This document shows, piece by piece, positions 56,746 to 64,000 of a stretch of DNA of 64,000 bases. Source of the DNA: Aliarcobacter cryaerophilus ATCC 43158. Its GTDB lineage: Bacteria > Campylobacterota > Campylobacteria > Campylobacterales > Arcobacteraceae. Location: the NCBI RefSeq assembly GCF_003660105.1, contig NZ_CP032823.1, positions 124,001-188,000 on the forward strand. Reading direction: 5' to 3'. The first letter of the stretch is position 1, and every line of letters starts with the position of its first letter. The translations under genes and the position numbers were made by a program. The notes beneath the pieces were generated by a model that did not search any database, was not told where the DNA came from, and saw only the letters and a program-made list of their open reading frames with translations.

Positions 56746-57241
56746 TATTTTACAAATGTTACTTTTTACACTATTTTTGATAAATTTGGTAGTTTTATCA
56801 TTTTATGATTTTAAATATAAAGCTGTGCCTGATTATCTTTTATTGTTTGCACTGTTATCATCTTTTTTTATTACAACTCTTGATATTTTTGAAGCATTAC
56901 AAAGTGCTTTTATAATTGCTGGAGCTTTTGTAATATTAAATTTTTTGGTTACTTTTTATATACAAAATATAAAATCAAGATTTTTAAAAGATGAGAGTTT
57001 AAAAACTCAAACAGCACTAGGAGAAGGAGATATTCCTTTAATCGCATCTTTTGGTGTAATTTTAGGAGTTTATAATACATTTATTGCAATATTTCTAAGT
57101 GCAATTGTAGCTATGTTTTATGCAGTTTATTTAAAAAATAGAAAAAATGAGATTGAAGTACCTTTTATTCCATTTCTCGTTTTTGGTTTTTTATTAGAGT
57201 ATTTTTTTAATTTATCAAATATTTTTAAGGATTTTTATTGA
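56732..57241 (+). CDS. Short A24-type prepilin peptidase
   Basis: A 169-residue integral membrane aspartic peptidase. Asp26 (SFYDFKYKAVPD) and Asp100 (LGEGD) are the predicted catalytic pair; several hydrophobic segments fit 4-5 membrane helices. It lacks the N-terminal methyltransferase part and Cys residues of full-length PilD, so it resembles short archaeal or TadV-type peptidases. The start is uncertain: TTG 56732, GTG 56735 or ATG 56756. No pilin gene is visible nearby. Confidence 0.75.
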   Translation: MVEFSILQMLLFTLFLINLVVLSFYDFKYKAVPDYLLLFALLSSFFITTLDIFEALQSAFIIAGAFVILNFLVTFYIQNIKSRFLKDESLKTQTALGEGDIPLIASFGVILGVYNTFIAIFLSAIVAMFYAVYLKNRKNEIEVPFIPFLVFGFLLEYFFNLSNIFKDFY

Positions 57242-58254
57242 GATTAAGTAACTATTTACATTCACAATTAGCTATTAGCTTTTTTCCTATATTTTTAGGA
57301 CTTTTTTTTATAACTTCTGTTGTTTTTTTGGTTAAAATTGCAAGTCTTACTTCTGTGATTACAATGACATCTTTTGAACTTTTAAAACTTTATATATATT
57401 CAATTCCGCAAGTTGTATTTTATACATTACCAATATCTTTTTTTATATCATTAACAATTTGTTTGTCAAAATTATCAAGCGAATACGAAATGGTTGTTAT
57501 TACATCTTATGGATTAAACCCGCTAAATATAATTAAAATTTTCTTACCTTTAACAGCTATTTTAACTATATTCTTACTCGTTATCTCTTTAGGTCTTATT
57601 CCAAAAACAAAATATTTAACAAAAACTTTCTCTGAAATTAAGAAAAAAGAGGCAAATTTTAATATAAAAGAGAGTGAATTTGGACAAAAATTTGGTGATT
57701 GGCTAATTTATATAAATGGAAAAGATGAAAAAGTTTATAAAGAAGTTACACTTTTTAAAAGTGAAAAAAATTCAGAAAGTTTTATAATAAGTGATCAAGC
57801 CATACTTGAAAATGAAAAAGGTAATTTGAGTTTTAAATTAATAAATGGAAAAGTTTTTGCAATTGATGATAAAGAGCTTAGTCAGATTGATTATAAAGAG
57901 ATGTATATAAATGATTCAATTTCAAATGCTGATATTGTAAATTTTGATACATCTTATAATTTTTGGAAAAATGCTTTGAAAAATAATAGAGATATTGATG
58001 ATTTTTCATTTTTCATTTTGTCATCTATCTTTCCGTTAATATCTCTATTTTTAGTTATAGTTTTTGGTTATTTTAATCCAAGATATGAAAAAAATAGAGC
58101 TGTTGCATACTCCGTATTGGCTGTTATTATATATTTTATATTAATTAAATATATTGGTGAGAGATTATTTTTGCACTCTTTATATATTATTCCAATTATT
58201 TGGGTATTTGCAAGTTATATTTTATATTCTAAAACTACAAAAAAAGAGTATTAA
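57238..58254 (+). CDS. LptF/LptG family permease
   Basis: A 338-residue inner-membrane protein of the YjgP/YjgQ family, which extracts LPS from the inner membrane with LptB. There are three N-terminal membrane segments, then a periplasmic beta-jellyroll-like region (about residues 115-245), then three C-terminal membrane segments. RLSNYLHSQLAISFFPIF and SSEYEMVVITSYGLNP are typical. It starts at a TTG overlapping the previous stop. Whether it is LptF or LptG cannot be told; only one copy is in the window. Confidence 0.87.
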   Translation: MRLSNYLHSQLAISFFPIFLGLFFITSVVFLVKIASLTSVITMTSFELLKLYIYSIPQVVFYTLPISFFISLTICLSKLSSEYEMVVITSYGLNPLNIIKIFLPLTAILTIFLLVISLGLIPKTKYLTKTFSEIKKKEANFNIKESEFGQKFGDWLIYINGKDEKVYKEVTLFKSEKNSESFIISDQAILENEKGNLSFKLINGKVFAIDDKELSQIDYKEMYINDSISNADIVNFDTSYNFWKNALKNNRDIDDFSFFILSSIFPLISLFLVIVFGYFNPRYEKNRAVAYSVLAVIIYFILIKYIGERLFLHSLYIIPIIWVFASYILYSKTTKKEY

Positions 58255-58256
58255 AT

Positions 58257-58982
58257 TTGAATTTAAAGTTTGAAGTCTCTTATGATGGAAGCTCTTTTTT
58301 TGGCAGTCAAAAGCAACCAAATAAAAATACAGTTGAAGATGAACTTTTAAAAGCTTTTAAAAATATAAATATTGATACAAAAATAGTTTTAAGTGGAAGA
58401 ACAGATAGAGATGTCCATGCTACAGGGCAAGTTTTTAACTGTCTTATCCCAGATTATTGGGAAGATTTTTCAAAACTAAAAGAGATTTTAAATAATAAAC
58501 TCTCAAGAGCAGTTAAAATAAAAAAAATATCAAAAGTAAGTGATGATTTTCACTCAAGATTTAGTGCAAAAAAAAGAGTTTATAGATATATAATAACTTC
58601 AAAACCAACAACTCCTTTTAATGATAAATTTGTAACTTATGTAGAAAATATAGATGAAGAACTTTTAAAAAGTGTTATAAAAGAGTTTATTGGGGTTTAT
58701 GATTTTAAATATTTTCATAAAACAGGTAGTAAAAAAGAGAATACAAAAAGAGAAATTTTTGATACAAAATTTTATAAGTATAAAGATATTTATGTTTTAA
58801 AATTTTGTGCAAACTCTTATTTAAGAAGTCAAATAAGACTTATGGTAGGATTTTTAATTGCAATTAATGATAAAAAGCTAACAATAAAAGATTTGAAAAA
58901 ACAACTAAACTGTGAAGAAAATATATTTAAAACACCAATTAGTCCAAATGGCTTATATCTATCAAGGATTTTTTATAAATGA
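58257..58982 (+). CDS. truA: TruA, tRNA pseudouridine synthase
   Basis: Pseudouridylates positions 38-40 of tRNA. The 241-residue protein has KFEVSYDGSSFFGSQ, the catalytic-Asp motif SGRTDRDVHATG (Asp50), FHSRFSAKKRVYRY, and YLRSQIRLMVGFL near the C-terminus. Arg-Asp replaces the more common Ala-Gly after the catalytic Asp (GRTDxxVHA), which is tolerated in some family members. TTG start. It overlaps the next gene by 4 nt. Confidence 0.93.
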   Translation: MNLKFEVSYDGSSFFGSQKQPNKNTVEDELLKAFKNINIDTKIVLSGRTDRDVHATGQVFNCLIPDYWEDFSKLKEILNNKLSRAVKIKKISKVSDDFHSRFSAKKRVYRYIITSKPTTPFNDKFVTYVENIDEELLKSVIKEFIGVYDFKYFHKTGSKKENTKREIFDTKFYKYKDIYVLKFCANSYLRSQIRLMVGFLIAINDKKLTIKDLKKQLNCEENIFKTPISPNGLYLSRIFYK

Positions 58983-59629
58983 GAAAATTATTTTTTTTAA
59001 TCTTTTTAAACTCTTTATTTTTGATAAATAGCTTTGCATATGAATTTACATTAAATTCAAAAGATAAAAATACAATTAATAACTCAAGACAAAAAACAGC
59101 TATTTTGAAAAGATTAGAAAAATATAGTGAGTTTAAAAAAGAGACAAAAAATCTTGATATTGAGAAAAAACTAGGGAAAGTAAACTTTTTTATAAACAAG
59201 ACTTTACCTGAATTTGATAGTCAAAGTGTTGGAATAGATGATTATTGGATGACACCAAAAGAGTTTTTTATTAAAGGTTTTGGAGATTGTGAAGATTATG
59301 CAATAGCAAAATATTTTACACTTTTGGAACTAGGAGTAAAAAAAGAGAGTTTGTATTTAGCAATTGTAAATGTAAAAGCTAGTGCTGGAACTCATATGGT
59401 TTTATTATATGTTGAAAATAAAAACTCCTCTCCAATAGTTTTAGACAATCTTAGCTTTAGAGTTCTTCCTTTTTCAAAAAGAGATGATTTAACTCCTGTT
59501 GTAGCTTTTAATGAGTTAAATTCATATCAATTTACAAAAGATAAATTTACACAAATTGTAACTATTGATTGGCAAAATAACAACAAATGGGATAGAATTC
59601 TAAATAGAGTTTATAAGCTTAATGAGTAA
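58979..59629 (+). CDS. LapG-like periplasmic cysteine protease (bacterial transglutaminase-like)
   Basis: A 216-residue secreted protein. Residues 1-20 form a signal peptide ending in NSFA. The transglutaminase-like triad is visible: Cys104 (GFGDCEDYAIAK), His139 (AGTHMVLLYV), Asp156 (VLDNL). LapG proteases cut the large adhesin LapA at its N-terminus and so release biofilm cells; LapD-type regulators control them by c-di-GMP. No LapD or adhesin gene is in this window, so this role is inferred from family only. It overlaps truA by 4 nt. Confidence 0.82.
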   Translation: MRKLFFLIFLNSLFLINSFAYEFTLNSKDKNTINNSRQKTAILKRLEKYSEFKKETKNLDIEKKLGKVNFFINKTLPEFDSQSVGIDDYWMTPKEFFIKGFGDCEDYAIAKYFTLLELGVKKESLYLAIVNVKASAGTHMVLLYVENKNSSPIVLDNLSFRVLPFSKRDDLTPVVAFNELNSYQFTKDKFTQIVTIDWQNNNKWDRILNRVYKLNE

Positions 59630-59663
59630 AAATGTATCTATTTATATTTTTTAGAATAAATAC

Positions 59664-59693
59664 TTGACAAACATTGGCTCAATAAGATATAAT
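59664..59693 (+). promoter_or_regulatory. Sigma-70 promoter of the hrcA operon
   Basis: TTGACA at 59664-59669 and TATAAT at 59688-59693, spaced 18 nt, 52 nt before the hrcA ATG. This is the only promoter in the window with a consensus -35. Confidence 0.7.
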
Positions 59694-59696
59694 TCT

Positions 59697-59723
59697 TTAG
59701 CAGTTTATATGATAGAGTGCTAA
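59697..59723 (+). promoter_or_regulatory. CIRCE-like operator for HrcA
   Basis: TTAGCAGTT-N9-GAGTGCTAA, against the CIRCE consensus TTAGCACTC-N9-GAGTGCTAA: the right arm is perfect and the left differs at two bases. It begins 3 nt after the -10, so a bound HrcA would block transcription start. It fits autoregulation of hrcA-grpE-dnaK by HrcA. Confidence 0.8.
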
Positions 59724-59744
59724 AGTTTAGAAAAAGCAGGATTT

Positions 59745-60536
59745 ATGATAGATAAAAAAGAGTTTTTATTACAATCTATTATTAAAGCATATATTGAGCA
59801 TTTAGAACCAATAGGTTCAAAAGAGCTTAAATCTATGTATGAATTAGATTATTCTCCTGCAACAATTCGTGGATATTTTAAAAAACTAGGCGATGAAGGT
59901 TTTTTAGCTCAAGAGCATATAAGTAGTGGAAGAACACCTACAAATGAAGCTTTAAAGCAGTATTGGATAGGAAAGTTAAATTTCCCTATTTCTGGTGTGA
60001 ATATAAAAGCTATGGAGTTTTTGGCTAATAAAATTGGATTAACAGTTATTTTAAAAAAAGAGAAAAGTGATATTTTACAAAATATTATAAATGTCGAAAA
60101 TAAGTATATAATTTTGGAGTTTACAACTTTTGTTGTAAATATAAAATATAGTCAAGCTTTATATAAGTTTTTGAGTGATTTTTTGCAAAGTTCTTTGAAA
60201 GATATTATAAAAATATCAAAAGATGTTGGTGCTTATGAGCTTTATAGTTCTATAAACCAAACTTTACAAAACAGTGATTTTGATATTTTTAACTACAAAG
60301 AGTTTTTATCTTTGGCATTAAATTTTGATTTTGATGAGTTTACAATTAATAGATTTTTAAAAGGCTCGATTTTAGATGAGTTAAAAGAAGGTCTATATTT
60401 TGATGGTTTTTTACCACAAAATTACATAGGAATTTGTAAATTCTGCAAAATCAATAACGAAGATTATAAAATATTTGTTGTTGGTGAGTTATCAAAAGAT
60501 TATGAATATTTTTTTGAACAAATTATAAATTTTTAA
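59745..60536 (+). CDS. hrcA: HrcA, heat-shock repressor
   Basis: A 263-residue repressor that binds CIRCE operators. The N-terminal winged-helix part has SIIKAYIEHLEPIGSKELK, LDYSPATIRGYFKKLGDEGFL and SSGRTPTNEAL, all HrcA signatures. The protein is shorter than the usual 340 residues, as is typical in Campylobacterota, lacking part of the central domain. It is preceded by its own operator at 59697 and followed by grpE after 9 nt. Confidence 0.92.
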   Translation: MIDKKEFLLQSIIKAYIEHLEPIGSKELKSMYELDYSPATIRGYFKKLGDEGFLAQEHISSGRTPTNEALKQYWIGKLNFPISGVNIKAMEFLANKIGLTVILKKEKSDILQNIINVENKYIILEFTTFVVNIKYSQALYKFLSDFLQSSLKDIIKISKDVGAYELYSSINQTLQNSDFDIFNYKEFLSLALNFDFDEFTINRFLKGSILDELKEGLYFDGFLPQNYIGICKFCKINNEDYKIFVVGELSKDYEYFFEQIINF

Positions 60537-60545
60537 GGAGATAAA

Positions 60546-61121
60546 ATGAGCGAATTAAAACAAGATGAAGTTTTAAACGAAGAGATAGAAAAAACAGAAA
60601 ATTGTTGTGAAAGTTCTAAAGAGTGTTGTGAAGCAAACGAGGAGCAAAAAGATGAGAGTTTGGAAGATATTATTTCTAAACTTGAAGAGGATTTAAAACA
60701 AAGTGAAGAGAAATTTTTAAGAGTTCATGCTGATTTTGAAAATATTAAAAAAAGATTAGAGCGAGAAAAATATCAAGCAATAGATTATGCAAGTGAGAAG
60801 TTCGCAAAAGATTTATTAACTCCTCTTGATACTTTGGAAATGGCTTTAAACTCTGCAAATGCAGATTTAAGTGCTGAAGAGTTACTTCCAAAACTAAAAG
60901 AGGGAATTGAGTTAACAATTAAAAGTTTCATTACAACATTTGAAAAACACAATATCACAAAAGTTGATACAACTGGTGAGTTTGATCCAAATATGCATAA
61001 TGCTGTAATGCAAGTAGATAGCCAAAATCATGAAAGTGGTCAAATTGTAAGTGAGTTACAAAAAGGTTATATGTTAAAAGATAGATTGCTAAGACCTTCG
61101 ATGGTTAGCATAGCAAATTAG
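60546..61121 (+). CDS. grpE: GrpE, nucleotide exchange factor of DnaK
   Basis: A 191-residue cochaperone. The first 50 residues are acidic and include an unusual Cys group (ENCCESSKECCE). Then come the long helix (LEEDLKQSEEKFLRVHADFENIKKRLEREK) and the beta-wing region ending in VDSQNHESGQIVSELQKGY and MLKDRLLRPSMV. AAGGAG precedes the ATG. It is co-transcribed with hrcA and dnaK. Confidence 0.95.
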   Translation: MSELKQDEVLNEEIEKTENCCESSKECCEANEEQKDESLEDIISKLEEDLKQSEEKFLRVHADFENIKKRLEREKYQAIDYASEKFAKDLLTPLDTLEMALNSANADLSAEELLPKLKEGIELTIKSFITTFEKHNITKVDTTGEFDPNMHNAVMQVDSQNHESGQIVSELQKGYMLKDRLLRPSMVSIAN

Positions 61122-61193
61122 AAAATTGACCGAAATGTCAATAAACTATGAATAGAATTTAGAATTTAAAAAACTTAATAAAAGGAAGAAAAA

Positions 61194-63077
61194 ATGAGTA
61201 AAGTTATTGGTATAGATTTAGGAACAACAAACTCTTGTGTTGCAGTTTACGAAAATGGTGAAGCAAAAATTATTCCAAATAAAGAGGGAAAAAATACAAC
61301 TCCTTCTATTGTTGCTTTTACAGATAAAGGTGAAGTCCTTGTAGGTGATCCTGCAAAAAGACAAGCTATTACAAATCCAGAAAAAACTATATATTCTATA
61401 AAAAGAATTATGGGTTTAATGATGAATGAACCAAATGCAAAAGAGGCTCAAAGTAAAGTTGGATATAAAATAGTTGATAGAAATGGGGCAGCTGCTGTTG
61501 AAATTGGTGGGAAAGTTTATACTCCTCAAGAAATTTCAGCAAAAATTTTAGGAAAACTAAAAGCAGATGCTGAAGAGTATTTAGGAAGTAGTGTTACAGA
61601 TGCTGTTATTACAGTTCCTGCATACTTCAATGATGCACAAAGAAAAGCAACTCAAGAAGCTGGAACAATTGCAGGTCTTAACGTATTAAGAATTATAAAT
61701 GAGCCAACAGCTGCTTCACTTGCATATGGACTTGATAAAAAAGGTGAAGAGAAAGTTCTAGTTTACGATTTAGGTGGAGGAACATTTGACGTTACAGTTC
61801 TTGAAATTGGAGATGGAACTTTTGAAGTTTTAAGTACAGATGGAAATGCTTTCTTAGGTGGAGATGATTTTGATAATAAAATTATTGATTGGTTAGCAGA
61901 TGAATTTAAAGCTGAAAATGGTTTTGATGTTAAAAATGACAAAATGGCACTTCAAAGATTAAAAGATGCTGCTGAAAATGCTAAAAAAGAGTTATCATCA
62001 GCTGAATCAACAGAGATTAATCTACCATTTATTTCAATGGGAAATGCAGGACCAATTCACTTAGTAAAATCTTTAACAAGAGCTAAATTTGAATCTATGA
62101 CTGAGAAGTTAATAGATGAAACTTTAGAACACATAAAAGTGGCTTTAAAAGATGCAAACTTAAGCAAAGGTGATATTGATGAGATTATTATGGTTGGTGG
62201 AAGTACAAGATTACCAAAAGCAAACCAAGTTGTAAGAGATTTCTTTGGAAAAGATTTAAATAAAGGTGTAAATCCTGATGAGGTTGTAGCTGCTGGAGCT
62301 GCTGTTCAAGCTGGAGTTTTAAGAGGAGATGTTAAGGATGTTTTATTACTTGATGTTACACCACTATCACTTGGAATTGAAACTCTTGGTGGAGTTATGA
62401 CAAAACTTATTGAAAAAGGTACAACAATCCCCGTTAAGAAATCTCAAGTATTTAGTACAGCAGATGATAATCAACCAGCTGTTTCTATTCATGTTTCTCA
62501 AGGTGAGAGAGAGTTTGCAAGAGATAACAAATCTTTAGGTATGTTTGAACTTTCAGATATTCCAGCAGCTCCAAGAGGTGTTCCTCAAATTGAAGTAACA
62601 TTTGATATAGATGCAAATGGTGTTTTAAATGTATCTGCAAAAGATAAAGGAACTGGAAAAGAGAATAAAATTACTATTTCTGGAAGTTCTGGATTAAGTG
62701 ATGATGAGATTGCAAAAATGGTTGCTGAGGCTGAAGCAAATAAAGATGTAGATGCTAAGAAAAAAGCATTAATTGAGACAAGAAACCAAGCAGATGCAAT
62801 GCTTCACTCTACAAGAAAAACTTTAGAAGAGAATGAAAGTTCTATTTCTGAAGAAGATAAAAAAGCGATTGTTGATGCAGCAGCAGAGCTTGAAGAGGTT
62901 CTAAAAGATGATAATTCTACAAAAGAGCAAATTGAAGAGAAATTAAAAGTTTTAACTGAAAAATCTCACAAATTAGCAGAAGCTATGTATAAAAAAGATG
63001 GTGAGGCTGCTTCTGGAGCAGATGCAAATCAAAAAGCAAAAAAAGATGACGATGTTATCGATGCTGAGGTAGAGTAA
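61194..63077 (+). CDS. dnaK: DnaK, Hsp70 chaperone
   Basis: A 627-residue ATP-dependent chaperone. N-terminal [19 protein letters not shown], the [13 protein letters not shown] and [19 protein letters not shown] nucleotide-site motifs, the linker [14 protein letters not shown], and the C-terminal lid ending in the [10 protein letters not shown] tail are all visible. A 72-nt gap with AAGGAAG separates it from grpE. dnaJ is not adjacent. Confidence 0.97.
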   Translation: MSKVIGIDLGTTNSCVAVYENGEAKIIPNKEGKNTTPSIVAFTDKGEVLVGDPAKRQAITNPEKTIYSIKRIMGLMMNEPNAKEAQSKVGYKIVDRNGAAAVEIGGKVYTPQEISAKILGKLKADAEEYLGSSVTDAVITVPAYFNDAQRKATQEAGTIAGLNVLRIINEPTAASLAYGLDKKGEEKVLVYDLGGGTFDVTVLEIGDGTFEVLSTDGNAFLGGDDFDNKIIDWLADEFKAENGFDVKNDKMALQRLKDAAENAKKELSSAESTEINLPFISMGNAGPIHLVKSLTRAKFESMTEKLIDETLEHIKVALKDANLSKGDIDEIIMVGGSTRLPKANQVVRDFFGKDLNKGVNPDEVVAAGAAVQAGVLRGDVKDVLLLDVTPLSLGIETLGGVMTKLIEKGTTIPVKKSQVFSTADDNQPAVSIHVSQGEREFARDNKSLGMFELSDIPAAPRGVPQIEVTFDIDANGVLNVSAKDKGTGKENKITISGSSGLSDDEIAKMVAEAEANKDVDAKKKALIETRNQADAMLHSTRKTLEENESSISEEDKKAIVDAAAELEEVLKDDNSTKEQIEEKLKVLTEKSHKLAEAMYKKDGEAASGADANQKAKKDDDVIDAEVE

Positions 63078-63087
63078 AACTCTACCT
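63067..63087 (+). terminator. Hairpin after dnaK
   Basis: AGGTAGAG / CTCTACCT, an 8-bp stem with loop TAAAA, spanning the dnaK stop codon. The following bases are not a clean U run and the next gene starts 2 nt later, so partial termination or mRNA processing is more likely than full termination. Confidence 0.5.
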
Positions 63088-63088
63088 T

Positions 63089-63391
63089 ATGCAAACACTT
63101 ATTTATATTTTTATTCTTTTTATAGTAGTATTACTCCTAATATATATCTTTTTTAAATCAAAACAAAATCATCTTTTTTCACTATTAAGTGGTACTTGTC
63201 CTAGTTGTTTAGAGACAAGAAAACTGTTTTTTGATAAAAATAGTGATAAAAATTTTACACAAGAGATAATTAAAACAACTGTTTTAAAATATCATGGTTG
63301 CTCAGGTATAAAAGATGTAGAGTTTTTATGTACAAGTTGTGGTTTAAAAGAGATACATTCAATAAATTCTCAAGTGGAGTGTAATATATGA
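63089..63391 (+). CDS. Small membrane-anchored protein with zinc-ribbon cysteines
   Basis: A 100-residue protein: one N-terminal membrane helix (IYIFILFIVVLLLIYIFF, about residues 5-22) followed by a cytosolic or periplasmic tail with CPSC (37-40), Cys71, CTSC (81-84) and Cys98. The two CxxC pairs look like a zinc ribbon. I recognise no named family. It starts 11 nt after dnaK and overlaps the mltA-like gene by 4 nt, so read-through from dnaK may express it. Confidence 0.65.
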   Translation: MQTLIYIFILFIVVLLLIYIFFKSKQNHLFSLLSGTCPSCLETRKLFFDKNSDKNFTQEIIKTTVLKYHGCSGIKDVEFLCTSCGLKEIHSINSQVECNI

Positions 63392-64000
63392 AAAATTTAA
63401 TATTTCTAAGTTTGCTTATTTTTTTAATAACAGCTTGTTCAAAAAAAGATGAAAATATAAAAACAGATAACAAACATCATCAAAACAGTCTTGAATCAAA
63501 ATATGAAAAAGAGATTTTAAATGGAATGCAAATAGTTCCTTTTTCTCAAATAAAAGGTTTTTTTGATGATGATTTAAATCATGCTTTAGAAGTTTTCAAA
63601 AAAGATTGTCAAAAATCTCAAAGGTATGAAGAGTTAAAAAATGTTTGCCAAAAAGCACAGCATACAAATGATGGAGCAATGTTTTTTGTATCAAACTTTC
63701 AAGCATATAAACTTTATGATAATAACTTAAAAGATGAGGGGACGATAACAGGTTATTATGAGCCACTTTTATATGGAAGTTTGATAAAGACTCAAAGATA
63801 CAAATATCCAGTTTATAAAATCCCAAAAGATTTAGTTCTTTCAACTACAACTAGCTTACAAGGTTATAAAAATATTGGAAAAAAAGTTGGTAAAAAAATT
63901 GTTCCTTATGATACAAGAGCTTCTATAGAAAATAATCAAAATAACAAAAATCTTGAACCAATAGCTTATGTAGATGATAAAATAGATCTGTTTTTTTTAC
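63388..64000 (+). CDS. mltA: MltA-like membrane-bound lytic transglycosylase, N-terminal part
   Basis: Cut by the window end: 204 codons are present. A lipoprotein signal ends at LITAC with Cys17 as the lipidated residue. The mature part has the MltA features FKKDCQKS and the strong GTITGYYEPLLYGSLIKTQRYKYPVYKIP segment. MltA cleaves peptidoglycan, releasing 1,6-anhydro-muropeptides. ATG overlaps the stop of the previous gene (ATGA). Confidence 0.88.
   Translation, partial: MKNLIFLSLLIFLITACSKKDENIKTDNKHHQNSLESKYEKEILNGMQIVPFSQIKGFFDDDLNHALEVFKKDCQKSQRYEELKNVCQKAQHTNDGAMFFVSNFQAYKLYDNNLKDEGTITGYYEPLLYGSLIKTQRYKYPVYKIPKDLVLSTTTSLQGYKNIGKKVGKKIVPYDTRASIENNQNNKNLEPIAYVDDKIDLFFL

Noticed and set aside
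61128-61143. TTGAC...GTCAA hairpin between grpE and dnaK as a terminator
   Set aside because: Only five base pairs and no U run; dnaK lies directly downstream in the same operon.

Overview
The window looks like chromosomal DNA from a strongly AT-rich member of the Campylobacterota, most likely an Arcobacter/Aliarcobacter-type bacterium. The grounds are the very low GC, dense same-strand operons with ATGA/TTGA start-stop overlaps and many TTG/GTG starts, extended -10 promoters, a futalosine-pathway menaquinone gene (mqnD), an hrcA-grpE-dnaK operon, and a large flagellin-glycosylation region ending in two tandem flagellin genes with Maf (DUF115) glycosyltransferases. Species assignment is inference from gene content only.

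Layout. 1-10994 is mostly housekeeping: a partial lipoprotein, an AAA ATPase, a NuoG-like orphan protein, mqnD, murB, topA, a CgeB-like glycosyltransferase, a YfcE phosphoesterase, bioB, and recA on the opposite strand. 11101-20030 is a plus-strand operon that starts with a pseudaminic acid set (pseB, C, F, G, I and a PseH-like acetyltransferase). It continues into an acyl carrier protein, an SDR reductase, an AMP-forming ligase, a CTP-type cytidylyltransferase and a LicD-like phosphotransferase. 20027-34709 is a minus-strand polysaccharide/glycan block: an RgpF-like protein, two GT2 glycosyltransferases, a UDP-sugar dehydrogenase, two methyltransferases, a WecE-type aminotransferase, two radical SAM proteins, a WbqC-like protein, a WecF-like transferase, an unknown protein and a Maf protein. 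34823-46538 is a plus-strand legionaminic acid operon (legB, C, H, I, G, ptmE, a PseA-like amidotransferase, a Gfo/Idh oxidoreductase, legF, ptmA) closed by a second Maf gene. 46567-48538 holds two near-identical short flagellins on the minus strand. 48737-64000 returns to core genes: trmA, a Suv3-like helicase, a long ankyrin protein, glmU, coaBC, uppS, a short prepilin peptidase, an lptF/G permease, truA, a LapG-like protease, hrcA-grpE-dnaK with a CIRCE-like operator, a zinc-ribbon membrane protein, and the start of an mltA-like lipoprotein.

How it fits together. GlmU makes UDP-GlcNAc, the expected precursor of the pseudaminic pathway. The Leg set probably uses a GDP-sugar made by PtmE. 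PseF and LegF give CMP-activated nonulosonic acids, which the two Maf proteins would transfer to the flagellins encoded next door. The minus-strand block and the ACP/ligase/LicD module probably decorate or extend these glycans, or build a separate surface glycan; their products cannot be read from sequence.

The most unusual items are the ACP-SDR-ligase-cytidylyltransferase-LicD module attached to the pse operon; a recurring Rossmann-like module fused to four unlike glycan enzymes (two copies are a 212-bp near-identical direct repeat); the WecE/WecF-like, radical SAM and WbqC group; and a shared 16-nt element upstream of both flagellins. No CRISPR array, insertion sequence, rRNA or tRNA was recognised, and no gene-free stretch exceeds 300 bases.
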